Both the position numbers and the translations under genes were made by a program. A stretch of DNA of 17,031 bases from an uncultured Ruminococcus sp. (GTDB taxonomy: Bacteria > Bacillota > Clostridia > Oscillospirales > CAG-382): assembly GCA_902783535.1 (NCBI GenBank), contig CACZRJ010000041.1, positions 1 through 17,031 of the forward strand, read 5' to 3'. The notes under the pieces are model-generated. The model saw only the letters and a program-made list of their open reading frames with translations. It was not told the DNA's origin and made no database searches. Position 1 is the first letter of the stretch; every line of letters starts with the position of its first letter. Shown in pieces: positions 6,529 to 13,502 of the stretch.

Positions 6529-8115
6529 ATGATGGACAGAAGCAAAAAGTTGTCTCTTCTTCTCGCACTGCTGATGCTGTGCGCGGCGTTCGCCGCCGCG
6601 TGCGGTCAGGCGCCAGCGAATGAGTCCTCTGTCCCGGCGTCCGTTCCGGAGTCGGGCGAGCCGAGCCAGGCGCCCCGTCCCGTCGACGAATATCACGACG
6701 AGGACGGCAAATTCATCGCAAAGTCGACCGGGAACATCTACAACCGCGAGATCACGTTCCTTGCGTGCGGCGTCAATCCGACCTACAATTCCGAGATCCT
6801 CTACAACGACTACACCCTGGACACGGCCAGTTCGGAGCCGATCCCGGAAGTCATCAACAAAGCGCAGGGCGACCGGGCGGAGTTCGTGGAGGACAAGCTC
6901 GGCGTCACCATCAGCGAGCTTTACGTCTATGAGCGTTCGCGCCCGAACGGAAGCATGGCGAACCGGATCCGCAACGACAATCTCTCCTTCACCGCGGAAT
7001 ACCAGATCGTCATCCCCTGTCTGTACGACGGCTCGACGCTGGCGCAGGAAGGGCAGTTCTTCGATCTGAACAGCATGAAGGAACTGGACCTCAAAGCGCC
7101 CTGGTGGGATCAGGCCTTCAACAAGGAAAACACCATCGGCGGCCAGCTCTATTTCACCATCGGAGAGCTCGGAACGGTCAACAAGTCCGGCACCTGCACC
7201 CTGTCGTTCAACAAGACCATGTACCAGAAATACAATCTGGATGAAAAATACGGCGGACTGCCGTACGACCTCGTCCGCAACGGCGGATGGACGCTCGACG
7301 TCGTCCTGTCCATGGTCAAGGAAGTCGGCGAGGACAAGAACATGGACGGACAGATCACTTACGAAGACATCTACGGGTGGGGCGGCCAGCTGGACGACAT
7401 GTGGAGCCTCTTCTACGGGTCCGGCTCGAAGATCGCGACCACCGCGACGGCCGACGGATATCCGGAACTGACCATGTTCAACGAACGCAGCGCGAAGATC
7501 GTCGAGCAGATGCAGTCCCTCGTCCAGGACCGGGCGCACTATGTGTCCGCGAACGACTACTTCGACGTCGTCCAGTGGCCGTCGGCGCTGCTGGTCGACA
7601 ACTTCATCTCCGGCGACTCCCTGTTCTACAACGGCAACATGTCCACGCCGATCGAGCTCGGCGAAATGGAGGACGCGTTCGGCATGGTCCCCGTCCCGAA
7701 GGGCGACAAGGAACAGGAAGGCTACTATTCGCTGGTGAATCCCTGGGTCGCGACCTGCTTCGCCGTGCCGATCTCGGTCGACAAGGACGACCTTCCGATG
7801 ATCGCGGATTTCCTGAACGAAATGGGCGCCGCCTCGGCCAACTTCACCGGTCCCGCCTACCTGAAGCAGTGCCTGGAATACATGAAGGTCCGCGACGACG
7901 ACACCGTCGACATGATCGAAAACTACATTCTGCCCGGCCGCGGATGCGACGTCGGCATGATGTATCAGTGGGGCGGTCTGGATCAGCTGCTCCAGACGAT
8001 GGCAAGCCAGCCGGCCGGCTCCTTCGCCTCCAATTACCAGTCCAAGGAAAGCAGCGCGAAGAACGCGATGGCCGACACGATCAACTACTTCAAGTCCCTC
8101 GCCGGGGAATCCTGA
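6529..8115 (+). CDS. Lipoprotein extracellular solute-binding protein (ABC carbohydrate uptake type)
   Basis: This 528-residue protein has a lipoprotein signal (KK, hydrophobic stretch, lipobox A-A-A-Cys25) and a Ser/Pro-rich tether (about 26-52). It resembles the large clostridial extracellular solute-binding proteins that feed oligosaccharide ABC importers. Residues 269-280 read DKNMDGQITYED, an EF-hand/dockerin-like calcium loop (D1, N3, D5, G6, D12) followed by IYGWGG, a feature I associate with this family. The reading frame stays open back to a GTG at 6427, but AGGAG (6517-6521) seven bases before the ATG at 6529 and the signal peptide set the start. A second ATG follows immediately (6532). 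No permease or ATPase gene is nearby: the gene is monocistronic, with a terminator 20 bases after the stop. The ligand is unknown. Confidence 0.87.
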   Translation: MMDRSKKLSLLLALLMLCAAFAAACGQAPANESSVPASVPESGEPSQAPRPVDEYHDEDGKFIAKSTGNIYNREITFLACGVNPTYNSEILYNDYTLDTASSEPIPEVINKAQGDRAEFVEDKLGVTISELYVYERSRPNGSMANRIRNDNLSFTAEYQIVIPCLYDGSTLAQEGQFFDLNSMKELDLKAPWWDQAFNKENTIGGQLYFTIGELGTVNKSGTCTLSFNKTMYQKYNLDEKYGGLPYDLVRNGGWTLDVVLSMVKEVGEDKNMDGQITYEDIYGWGGQLDDMWSLFYGSGSKIATTATADGYPELTMFNERSAKIVEQMQSLVQDRAHYVSANDYFDVVQWPSALLVDNFISGDSLFYNGNMSTPIELGEMEDAFGMVPVPKGDKEQEGYYSLVNPWVATCFAVPISVDKDDLPMIADFLNEMGAASANFTGPAYLKQCLEYMKVRDDDTVDMIENYILPGRGCDVGMMYQWGGLDQLLQTMASQPAGSFASNYQSKESSAKNAMADTINYFKSLAGES

Positions 8116-8134
8116 CAGTCCCGGACCGCAAAGA

Positions 8135-8187
8135 CGCGCCTGTCCGCATTCGCAGGTCGAATGCAGGCAGGCGCGGATTCTTTTTTC
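8135..8187 (+). terminator. Intrinsic terminator of the solute-binding protein gene
   Basis: The arms CGCGCCTG (8135-8142) and CAGGCGCG (8168-8175), with an inner stem GCATTCG/CGAATGC after a small internal loop, are followed by GATTC and T6 (8181-8186). It occupies the 76-base gap between convergent genes. On the minus strand the hairpin lacks a T tract, so it would stop the glycosidase operon only weakly. Confidence 0.85.
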
Positions 8188-8191
8188 GGGA

Positions 8192-9721
8192 TCAGTCTCC
8201 GAGATACGGGACGCATTCGTCCGGAACGCTTCCGGCGTCCGTCATGTCCAGGACGGCGTTGGGCGCGATCCTCGCCGTCCGCCGGATTCGGCCGGCCGTG
8301 ACGGTGACGTCTTTTGCGGTCCTGTCCATGCCGATGACGCGCAGGAGGCGGCCCTCCGTGTCCGTTTCGACTCTGCAGCCGCAGGTGACGGTGAAGACGG
8401 GCTTCCCGTCGACGGTCCCGCATGCGGTCTTGGAGTCGCTGACGATCCGGTAGGTCCGGTCCCCGTAGGACTGGGTATAGTCGTAGGTACGGCCGTCTTT
8501 CGCGAAAGCGCCCCAGGAAACGGTGTCCCTGCTCCGGTTGACGCCGTACAGCCGGGACATGTATTCCAGGCAAGCGAGCAGGGTCGGACCGTAATCGCCG
8601 GGATTGTTCTCCATGGACGGTTTCGCGGTGAACGGGTCGAACTGCTGCGTGAACAGCGCGTCCGGTCCGACGCCGGCAAACAGTTTTTCGGCCACGCGCG
8701 TCAGTTCGGCGTAATGTCCGTAATTCTCCAGCGCCCGGACGGAACGCTGAAAGGTCAGCCCTTCCGGCTGGCCGCTCCAGTCGTTCGTGGGAATGTTCCT
8801 GAAGCAGGGATCGCTGACCGCGATGGATGGAAGCGGCATGGGCGTCCAGAATTCCTCCGGATTGAACAGATGGTACCGGATGAAATCGTCCGCCATGTGC
8901 TGATCGAACAGGCCGTGATACATGCAGCGGAGATTGTTGTGGACCAGGATGTCCAGGAACTCGTTGTTCTCGTCGCGGTCGTAGCAGGCGTGCTTTTCCT
9001 CCCGCCACAGATACGAGCGAACCTTGTTCCGGACGTCTTCCGCCTTTTCGCGCCAATACGACGCTTCCCCGTTCCCGAGCAGGACGCTGATCTCCGCCAG
9101 CGTCGCGCGGGCGTCGTAGGAGTAGGCCATGAGATCCATCGACTCGCGCGGAAGATGGTATTTCGCCCAGGACGCGTCCGGCGGCGTTTTTTTCGTCCAG
9201 AAATGCGGCGCTCCGAAGAACTTGGCGGAATAGTCCTCGCCCGTGTCGCAGGGACACCAGGCTTCCAGGCATCCGTCTCCGTCGCTTTCCCGGTTCGCCC
9301 AGAACCACGCGTCGTTCTTCTTCAGAACGTCGTAGACCTTCCGCAGGTATTTTTCGTCCTTGCCGGTCAGATAATACATGTTCAGCGCCGGGTACGGGAA
9401 GCAGTATCCCTGGATGAAGTCGTGCCGTTCTCCGTAAACGCCGTCGATGAACGTCAGCATGCCGGGCATCATGCCTTCCGCGTCCATCGCGTCCATGAAC
9501 AGGTCGATGTTGTTGAAGCCGGCCTCCAGGTCGCGCTTGGCGTACATCTCTCCGCCCATCGGCTGCGTCTCCAGCCAGAGATTCCGGTAGTCCCCGCCCT
9601 CGACGACGGCGCGTCTGCCGTTAAAGTCGACGACGTTGCGCTTTTCGGTCTCGACCGCCGACTTGTAGATCGCGGAGATCAGCGGGTCGGACGTCGCAAA
9701 AACGTTGCGGTTTCCCGTCAT
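8192..9721 (-). CDS. Six-hairpin glycosidase, MGH1/GH63/trehalase-like
   Basis: This 509-residue protein has the look of an (alpha/alpha)6 glycoside hydrolase of the MGH1/GH63/GH37 group. The segment MDLMAYSYDARATLAEISVL (195-214), followed by YWREKAEDV and SYLW, is typical of its helical repeat. NDWSGQPEGLTFQRS (313-327) matches the family's late aromatic-Gly loop. C-terminally a beta-rich domain covers about 405-500. Candidate acids are Glu153/Asp159 (CLEAWCPCDTGED). The place where relatives carry Glu before Y-(D/N)-P reads Q359-Q360-F-D-P. There is no signal peptide, so a cytoplasmic location is expected. The ATG at 9721 shares ATGA with the stop of the preceding gene and has GGAGGG (9730-9735) 8 bases upstream. 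An open frame continues upstream to 10018 but lies within the preceding gene. Substrate is not predictable. Confidence 0.75.
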   Translation of the reverse strand: MTGNRNVFATSDPLISAIYKSAVETEKRNVVDFNGRRAVVEGGDYRNLWLETQPMGGEMYAKRDLEAGFNNIDLFMDAMDAEGMMPGMLTFIDGVYGERHDFIQGYCFPYPALNMYYLTGKDEKYLRKVYDVLKKNDAWFWANRESDGDGCLEAWCPCDTGEDYSAKFFGAPHFWTKKTPPDASWAKYHLPRESMDLMAYSYDARATLAEISVLLGNGEASYWREKAEDVRNKVRSYLWREEKHACYDRDENNEFLDILVHNNLRCMYHGLFDQHMADDFIRYHLFNPEEFWTPMPLPSIAVSDPCFRNIPTNDWSGQPEGLTFQRSVRALENYGHYAELTRVAEKLFAGVGPDALFTQQFDPFTAKPSMENNPGDYGPTLLACLEYMSRLYGVNRSRDTVSWGAFAKDGRTYDYTQSYGDRTYRIVSDSKTACGTVDGKPVFTVTCGCRVETDTEGRLLRVIGMDRTAKDVTVTAGRIRRTARIAPNAVLDMTDAGSVPDECVPYLGD

Positions 9722-11025
9722 GACGGATTCCCTCCGAAGCGGAAGGTCAGTCCGGTATCCGTGATGCCGTGCAGCATGGGATGGTCCGGCACGGTCTCCA
9801 GATCGTATGTGCCGTGTCCGTAGAAGAAGTGGTGGCCGATGAAATGCCCGTCCTCCTCGACGACGGTCACGCGGGCGACGGAGCAGTCGTAGAAGACGTT
9901 GTCCGAAGGATATCCGTCCGCAGACGCGTCCAGGACGAGATAATCGGAACCGGATTCGGTATATCCGGTGATATGGGAGCGGTAGAAGGCCAGCCCTCTG
10001 GCGTTCCTGATCCGGCACGCGGTGCTGCCCACCGTAGTGTGAATGTCAAAGCGGCAGTCGGAAAACACGCAGTTTTCCGTCACGCAGGATCCCTCGCCGC
10101 CGCCGACGTCCACGCAAATGATGTTGTCGGACATGGAAACCGCCGAGACCGTCACGAAGCGGCAGTCCGCGCACCCGTTCCCTTCTCCGGTCCCGGCTTC
10201 GAGCCGGATGCCGCATTCGGTGAACATTTTGCAGACGACGTTTTCCACGACAAGTCCGCTGACGGCCTTCGCTTCGACGCAGACCCGCGCCTTGGAGGAC
10301 GCGTTGATGCAGAGCCCGCGCAGTTCGACGCCGGCCGTTTTCCCTCTGACGGAGATCATGGCGCCCATTTTGCTTTCGGCCCGGATCACCGTCGGCTCCT
10401 TGTCGCTGTGGATGCCGAATCCGCCGCCGTACCCGACCAGCCGGATGCCGTTCCGGTCGGACGCTTTCCCGCTTCCGTCCCCGTTTCCGAGTTCGATCGT
10501 GTCGGTGATGAGATAGATCCCGCCGGGGAAGCAGACGGTGCCTCCCGTTGCCGGCAGACTCGCGACCGCGGCCCGGATGGGCGAAGTGTCGTCCCGGTTT
10601 CCGTCGCCGGACGCGCCGAACCACTTGACGTTTCGGTAATCGCTCTCGCAGACGCGGACGTACCGGCCTTTTTCGGAATCCTGCGCTTCAATGACGACGC
10701 CGCCATCAGGCGGAAGAACCGATTCCGCGTCCCAGCAGAACATGCCTCCGCCGCCGTCGCCGGCGCGGGCATAGCCCTTCAGAAGAACGTTTGCCCGTTT
10801 TTCCGAAGGAACCGTTTTTTTCATTTGAGAAACGCTGCTGAATGAATAGATCGCATTCTGACCTTCCGTCTCGCGAGAGACGTTTTCGGACGGCTTCCCC
10901 TGCATCTCCGAATCGGGCTTTTCACTTTCCCGGGAGCCATCGGCGCCGGTCCGGCATCCGGCGAGCGCGAACGTCAGACCGACGGCCGCCGCCATGATCA
11001 GAAACAGAAATCTGCTGCCTCTCAT
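9718..11025 (-). CDS. Lipoprotein with tailspike-like head and pectate-lyase-type beta-helix (short paralogue)
   Basis: This 435-residue exported protein has a signal peptide and lipobox L-A-G-Cys24, then a polar tether (about 25-57). Residues about 58-130 form the small domain common in front of phage and bacterial beta-helix proteins (GDGGGGMFCWD, later PPDGG and GRYVRV), followed by NVKWFGASGDGNRDDT (132-147), which opens a Pectate_lyase_3-type right-handed beta-helix (about 135-390), and a closing ITDTG strand. Sixteen cysteines are present, fifteen besides the lipid anchor. GH28-type catalytic motifs (NTD, DD, GHG, RIK) are not seen. The chosen start has GAGGG (11035-11039) overlapping the previous stop. 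An ATG 27 bases earlier would overlap that gene and put charged residues ahead of the signal. It is a paralogue of the preceding gene and lacks its extra C-terminal domain. Confidence 0.85.
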   Translation of the reverse strand: MRGSRFLFLIMAAAVGLTFALAGCRTGADGSRESEKPDSEMQGKPSENVSRETEGQNAIYSFSSVSQMKKTVPSEKRANVLLKGYARAGDGGGGMFCWDAESVLPPDGGVVIEAQDSEKGRYVRVCESDYRNVKWFGASGDGNRDDTSPIRAAVASLPATGGTVCFPGGIYLITDTIELGNGDGSGKASDRNGIRLVGYGGGFGIHSDKEPTVIRAESKMGAMISVRGKTAGVELRGLCINASSKARVCVEAKAVSGLVVENVVCKMFTECGIRLEAGTGEGNGCADCRFVTVSAVSMSDNIICVDVGGGEGSCVTENCVFSDCRFDIHTTVGSTACRIRNARGLAFYRSHITGYTESGSDYLVLDASADGYPSDNVFYDCSVARVTVVEEDGHFIGHHFFYGHGTYDLETVPDHPMLHGITDTGLTFRFGGNPS

Positions 11026-11038
11026 CTCTTCATGCCCT

Positions 11039-12853
11039 CTAAATAATCTCAAGCGACACGGTCAGGCCGAAGTTGGCCTTGGAACCGTTGTAGAAGGTCT
11101 CGATGCCGGAGCCGCGGGACTGCGTCCATACGCCGCAGCCGAAGTCCCCTTCCTCCGTTTCGGCCGTGAAGACCAGCAGATAGTCTCCGGCGTCCAGCGC
11201 CTTCGAGAGTTTGAAGTTCAGCCACTGGTTTTCGTCGAAGTTCACGAAGTCGTAACTCGAAAGAACTTTTCCGGACACGGACTTGTCGTAGTCCGTATCC
11301 CACTTGTAAACCTTGATGTGCACGGTTCCGACGCTGTTGTCGTAGCTCGGCAGATATGCTTTGCCTCCGACCAGCGATCCGTTGCAGTTGATGTGAACGC
11401 CGACCGCAGCTTTGTCCTGCGCGAGGTTGTAGTGCACCCACTCGCCGCTGTTGAACAGGTCGACGACGCCTCTCTTGCCGGGCAGAGTGGAGACCGGCGG
11501 TCTGTCCGTCGATCCGGGCTGTCCGGGATCGCCGGTTCCGGATTGCACTTCTTCCAGATGGAACGCCGTTCCGGTGTCGGTGATCCCGATCAGACGGTCG
11601 TGTTCGGGGATCTTCTCGCCGTTCGCGGTCGAGAACCCGTAGAAGAATTGCTTGCGGATCCGGTGGTCGTTGTCTTCCAGGACTTCGGTGGAACTGACGG
11701 AGCAGGCATAAAAGCCGATGCCGCACGGGAAATCGTTGTTATCGAGCGCGTCGAAAACGATCCCGGTGCTGTCCGGGCTGGCCGTGAACCGGCAGGAATA
11801 GAACGAGATGCTGTCCACGAATTTGAAGTGCGCCGCGGCGCTTCCAACGCCGTCTTCGGTATCAAACGCGCACTGCGTAAAGGTGGAAAGCCAGGTGTCG
11901 TTGGACAATTCGTAGTTGCCGTCCATATACAGGCACTCCGCTCCGTGGCTGGGAGAAGACACGTAGACCCGATCGAACCGGTTGAAAATGTTGTAGTTGC
12001 CTGTCGGCTCGTTTCCGCCGAGAATGTAGAGACCTTTCTGCTTGAACCAGGTGATGCGGACGTCCTCCATGGTCAGTCCGCAGAACGCGTGCAGGAAAAC
12101 GCCGTTTTCGGCCTTCATGTTCGCGTTGATCTGCATCCCGCGGATGCTCACCCCGGAGATCAGTCCGTTGACGGCGATGACCTGATCCATCGCGGCGGAG
12201 GCCATGATCGAGGTGGACGCGGCGGAAGACGGAGCGCCCTGACCGGACCCTTTTCCGGCCAGCACGATCCCCTGCTTGTCGGACCATTTGTCGGCCGCGT
12301 TCCCGTTCCCGACGATGATCGTTTTGGAGACAAGATACTTTCCGGTCGGAATCGAAACCGTTCCGCCGTGCGCGCCAAGGCTGTCGATCGCGGCCTGAAT
12401 GGCGTCGGAGTCGTCGGTTTTCCCGTCGCCTCTCGCGCCGAACCATCTGACGTTCCGTTCCTGCTCTTCGCACAGCCGGGTGAAGCGGCCTTTTTCGTTC
12501 TGACACTTGATCAGCGTTCCGCCGTCGTCCGGACCGTTTTTCGCATCGTTCCAGAAAAAGATGCCCTGACCTCCGTCTCCGGGTTCGTGATAGCCCAGCA
12601 GCGAGACGGCAAGGTCTTTTTCGGTCACGGTCATGGCGCGCAGGTCGGCCATCGTCTCGACGACGCAGTAGCCTGTTCTGCCTTCGCCGGATGCGGAATT
12701 TTCCTTCGATGCCGGTTCGGACGCCTCGGCAGGTTTCTCCGGGTCCGAATTTCCTTCGGGCAGACTGTTCGCGGGAGATGCCGGACTGCAGGCCGTCAGC
12801 CACAAAGACGCGACGAACAGCATTCCGAGCACGATTGCAATCTTCCTTCTCAT
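11039..12853 (-). CDS. Lipoprotein with tailspike-like head, beta-helix and C-terminal beta-sandwich (long paralogue)
   Basis: This 604-residue exported protein is first in a three-gene operon. The signal peptide MRRKIAIVLGMLFVASLWL ends in lipobox L-T-A-Cys22, then an acidic Ser/Pro tether (23-58). The head domain (about 60-134) has GDGGQGIFFWND and PDDGG. VRWFGARGDGKTDDSDAIQAA (135-155) opens a Pectate_lyase_3-type beta-helix running to about 425 and ending in ITDTG. A Gly/Pro/Thr linker (437-459) leads to an Asp/Trp-rich beta domain (460-604) that looks like a carbohydrate-binding sandwich but that I cannot assign to a family. AGGCGG (12862-12867) lies 8 bases before the ATG. An open frame extends to 13000, but the sequence before residue 1 has no start with a signal peptide. 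GH28 catalytic motifs are not visible. The role is binding or cutting a surface or dietary polysaccharide, by inference. Confidence 0.85.
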   Translation of the reverse strand: MRRKIAIVLGMLFVASLWLTACSPASPANSLPEGNSDPEKPAEASEPASKENSASGEGRTGYCVVETMADLRAMTVTEKDLAVSLLGYHEPGDGGQGIFFWNDAKNGPDDGGTLIKCQNEKGRFTRLCEEQERNVRWFGARGDGKTDDSDAIQAAIDSLGAHGGTVSIPTGKYLVSKTIIVGNGNAADKWSDKQGIVLAGKGSGQGAPSSAASTSIMASAAMDQVIAVNGLISGVSIRGMQINANMKAENGVFLHAFCGLTMEDVRITWFKQKGLYILGGNEPTGNYNIFNRFDRVYVSSPSHGAECLYMDGNYELSNDTWLSTFTQCAFDTEDGVGSAAAHFKFVDSISFYSCRFTASPDSTGIVFDALDNNDFPCGIGFYACSVSSTEVLEDNDHRIRKQFFYGFSTANGEKIPEHDRLIGITDTGTAFHLEEVQSGTGDPGQPGSTDRPPVSTLPGKRGVVDLFNSGEWVHYNLAQDKAAVGVHINCNGSLVGGKAYLPSYDNSVGTVHIKVYKWDTDYDKSVSGKVLSSYDFVNFDENQWLNFKLSKALDAGDYLLVFTAETEEGDFGCGVWTQSRGSGIETFYNGSKANFGLTVSLEII

Positions 12854-13020
12854 GATTCTTGCCGCCTGATGCCCGCGTCTTCTGCACACGGACGGAGGCG
12901 GTCTCCTTTCTATGATTCGACTCTGTCGTTTTTCTTTCCTGAAAACTGTTTTTGCCGGGTCCGCCGGCGGACCTTCTGCAGACCGAAATGCATCGGACAT
13001 CGGAAGGTCTTTCCCACACT
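12854..13020 (-). other. Leader region of the beta-helix operon with a 16-bp perfect palindrome
   Basis: No gene lies here. If transcription starts near 13018, the operon has a leader of about 165 bases. It contains the perfect palindrome GGTCCGCCGGCGGACC (12958-12973), a longer inverted repeat GACCTTC/GAAGGTC (12970-12976 with 13003-13009) sharing part of it, an inner CCGA/TCGG pair, and a tandem CATCGGA (12991-13004). The two pairings compete. Neither hairpin is followed by a T tract on the minus strand. A stray AAAGGAG (12905-12911) has no convincing start at normal distance. I recognise no riboswitch class. Confidence 0.4.
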
Positions 13021-13024
13021 CACC

Positions 13025-13053
13025 ACTTTACCCGAAAAATGGAACTCTGTCAA
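13025..13053 (-). promoter_or_regulatory. Putative promoter of the beta-helix/glycosidase operon
   Basis: On the minus strand TTGACA (13048-13053) is followed after 17 bases by TAAAGT (13025-13030), a four-of-six -10. It is the best SigA-type pair in the gap between this operon and the SRP RNA gene. The predicted start is near 13018. Confidence 0.55.
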
Positions 13054-13105
13054 GACCGCATCGGCCTCTCGCGGCAGATATTTCCGCCGCTTCCCGTCCG
13101 ACGCG

Positions 13106-13120
13106 AAAAAACGTTTTCAA
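13106..13120 (-). promoter_or_regulatory. cre-like site between the beta-helix operon and the SRP RNA gene
   Basis: Read on the minus strand, TTGAAAACGTTTTTT fits the cre form WTGAAARCGYTTWNN at all positions, around the perfect palindrome AAAACGTTTT. It lies about 95 bases upstream of the predicted start of the beta-helix operon and about 50 bases upstream of the SRP RNA start, so the regulated direction is uncertain. Confidence 0.5.
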
Positions 13121-13127
13121 AACCCTA

Positions 13128-13156
13128 TTGCAAAAAACGGGAAAGAATGATATAAT
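13128..13156 (+). promoter_or_regulatory. Promoter of the SRP RNA gene
   Basis: TTGCAA (13128-13133), a 17-base spacer and TATAAT (13151-13156) preceded by TGA, that is, an extended -10. This is a strong promoter, as expected for an abundant stable RNA. Transcription should begin around 13163, at the foot of the closing helix of the RNA. Confidence 0.85.
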
Positions 13157-13162
13157 GCACCT

Positions 13163-13466
13163 TAAGAGATATGGAATATGGTCATACTACCCGGGGAGAT
13201 AGCGGTGCCCTGTACCCGCAATCCGCTGCAGCGGGGGGAAAAGGCCATTCTGAGGACAGTATTTGTGTCGCTGCGCGACCGGAAAGCCGTTGAGAAGCGG
13301 GTCCCGCTCAATTCGCTCCTGTGAACCATGTCAGGTGGGGGACCAAGCAGCATTAAGCAGACCTGCGGATGTGTTGCGGGGACGCCTGCTTTGAGGTGGA
13401 ACGGACGTTAACGGATGGAAGTACTGTTCGAAATTGGACGTATGACCATATTCCGTATCTCTTTTG
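13163..13466 (+). ncRNA. ffs: Signal recognition particle RNA, large Gram-positive type (scRNA)
   Basis: This RNA scaffolds SRP, binding Ffh for co-translational targeting of membrane and secreted proteins. The Alu part matches the B. subtilis scRNA pattern (GGGGAGATAGCGGTGCCCTG from 13193, then ACCCGCAATCCGCT). The S domain is TGAACCATGTCAGG, an apical helix, then AGCAGCATTAAG (13346 onward), containing the conserved internal loop that binds the Ffh M domain. The apical hairpin is TGG-GGGA-CCA instead of the common TCC-GGAA-GGA: a compensated helix with another GNRA loop. The two ends pair over 23 bp (13165-13187 with 13440-13462, one G-U), followed by TTTTGTTT. dnaX follows directly, as in B. 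subtilis. Exact ends are inferred from promoter and stem. Confidence 0.95.
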
Positions 13467-13502
13467 TTTCAAAGACCATTTTTTCTTTCGGAGGCCGACA
13501 GG

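Noticed and set aside
6391..7539. A 382-codon minus-strand open frame across the divergent promoter region and the binding protein gene
   Set aside because: It covers both promoters and the signal peptide region of a well-supported plus-strand gene. It is a shadow frame.
7287..8453. A plus-strand overlapping frame running past the end of the binding protein gene through the terminator
   Set aside because: It is out of frame with the real gene, crosses the intrinsic terminator and runs into the convergent glycosidase gene. It is Arg-rich without motifs.
10994..13150. A 718-codon plus-strand open frame opposite the beta-helix lipoprotein genes
   Set aside because: It is antisense to two genes with signal peptides and conserved domains, has no ribosome site or recognisable motif, and has the same composition artefact.
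12912..13202. Small open frames in the gap before the SRP RNA
   Set aside because: They overlap both promoters and the 5' end of the SRP RNA, and lack ribosome sites and any protein-like composition.
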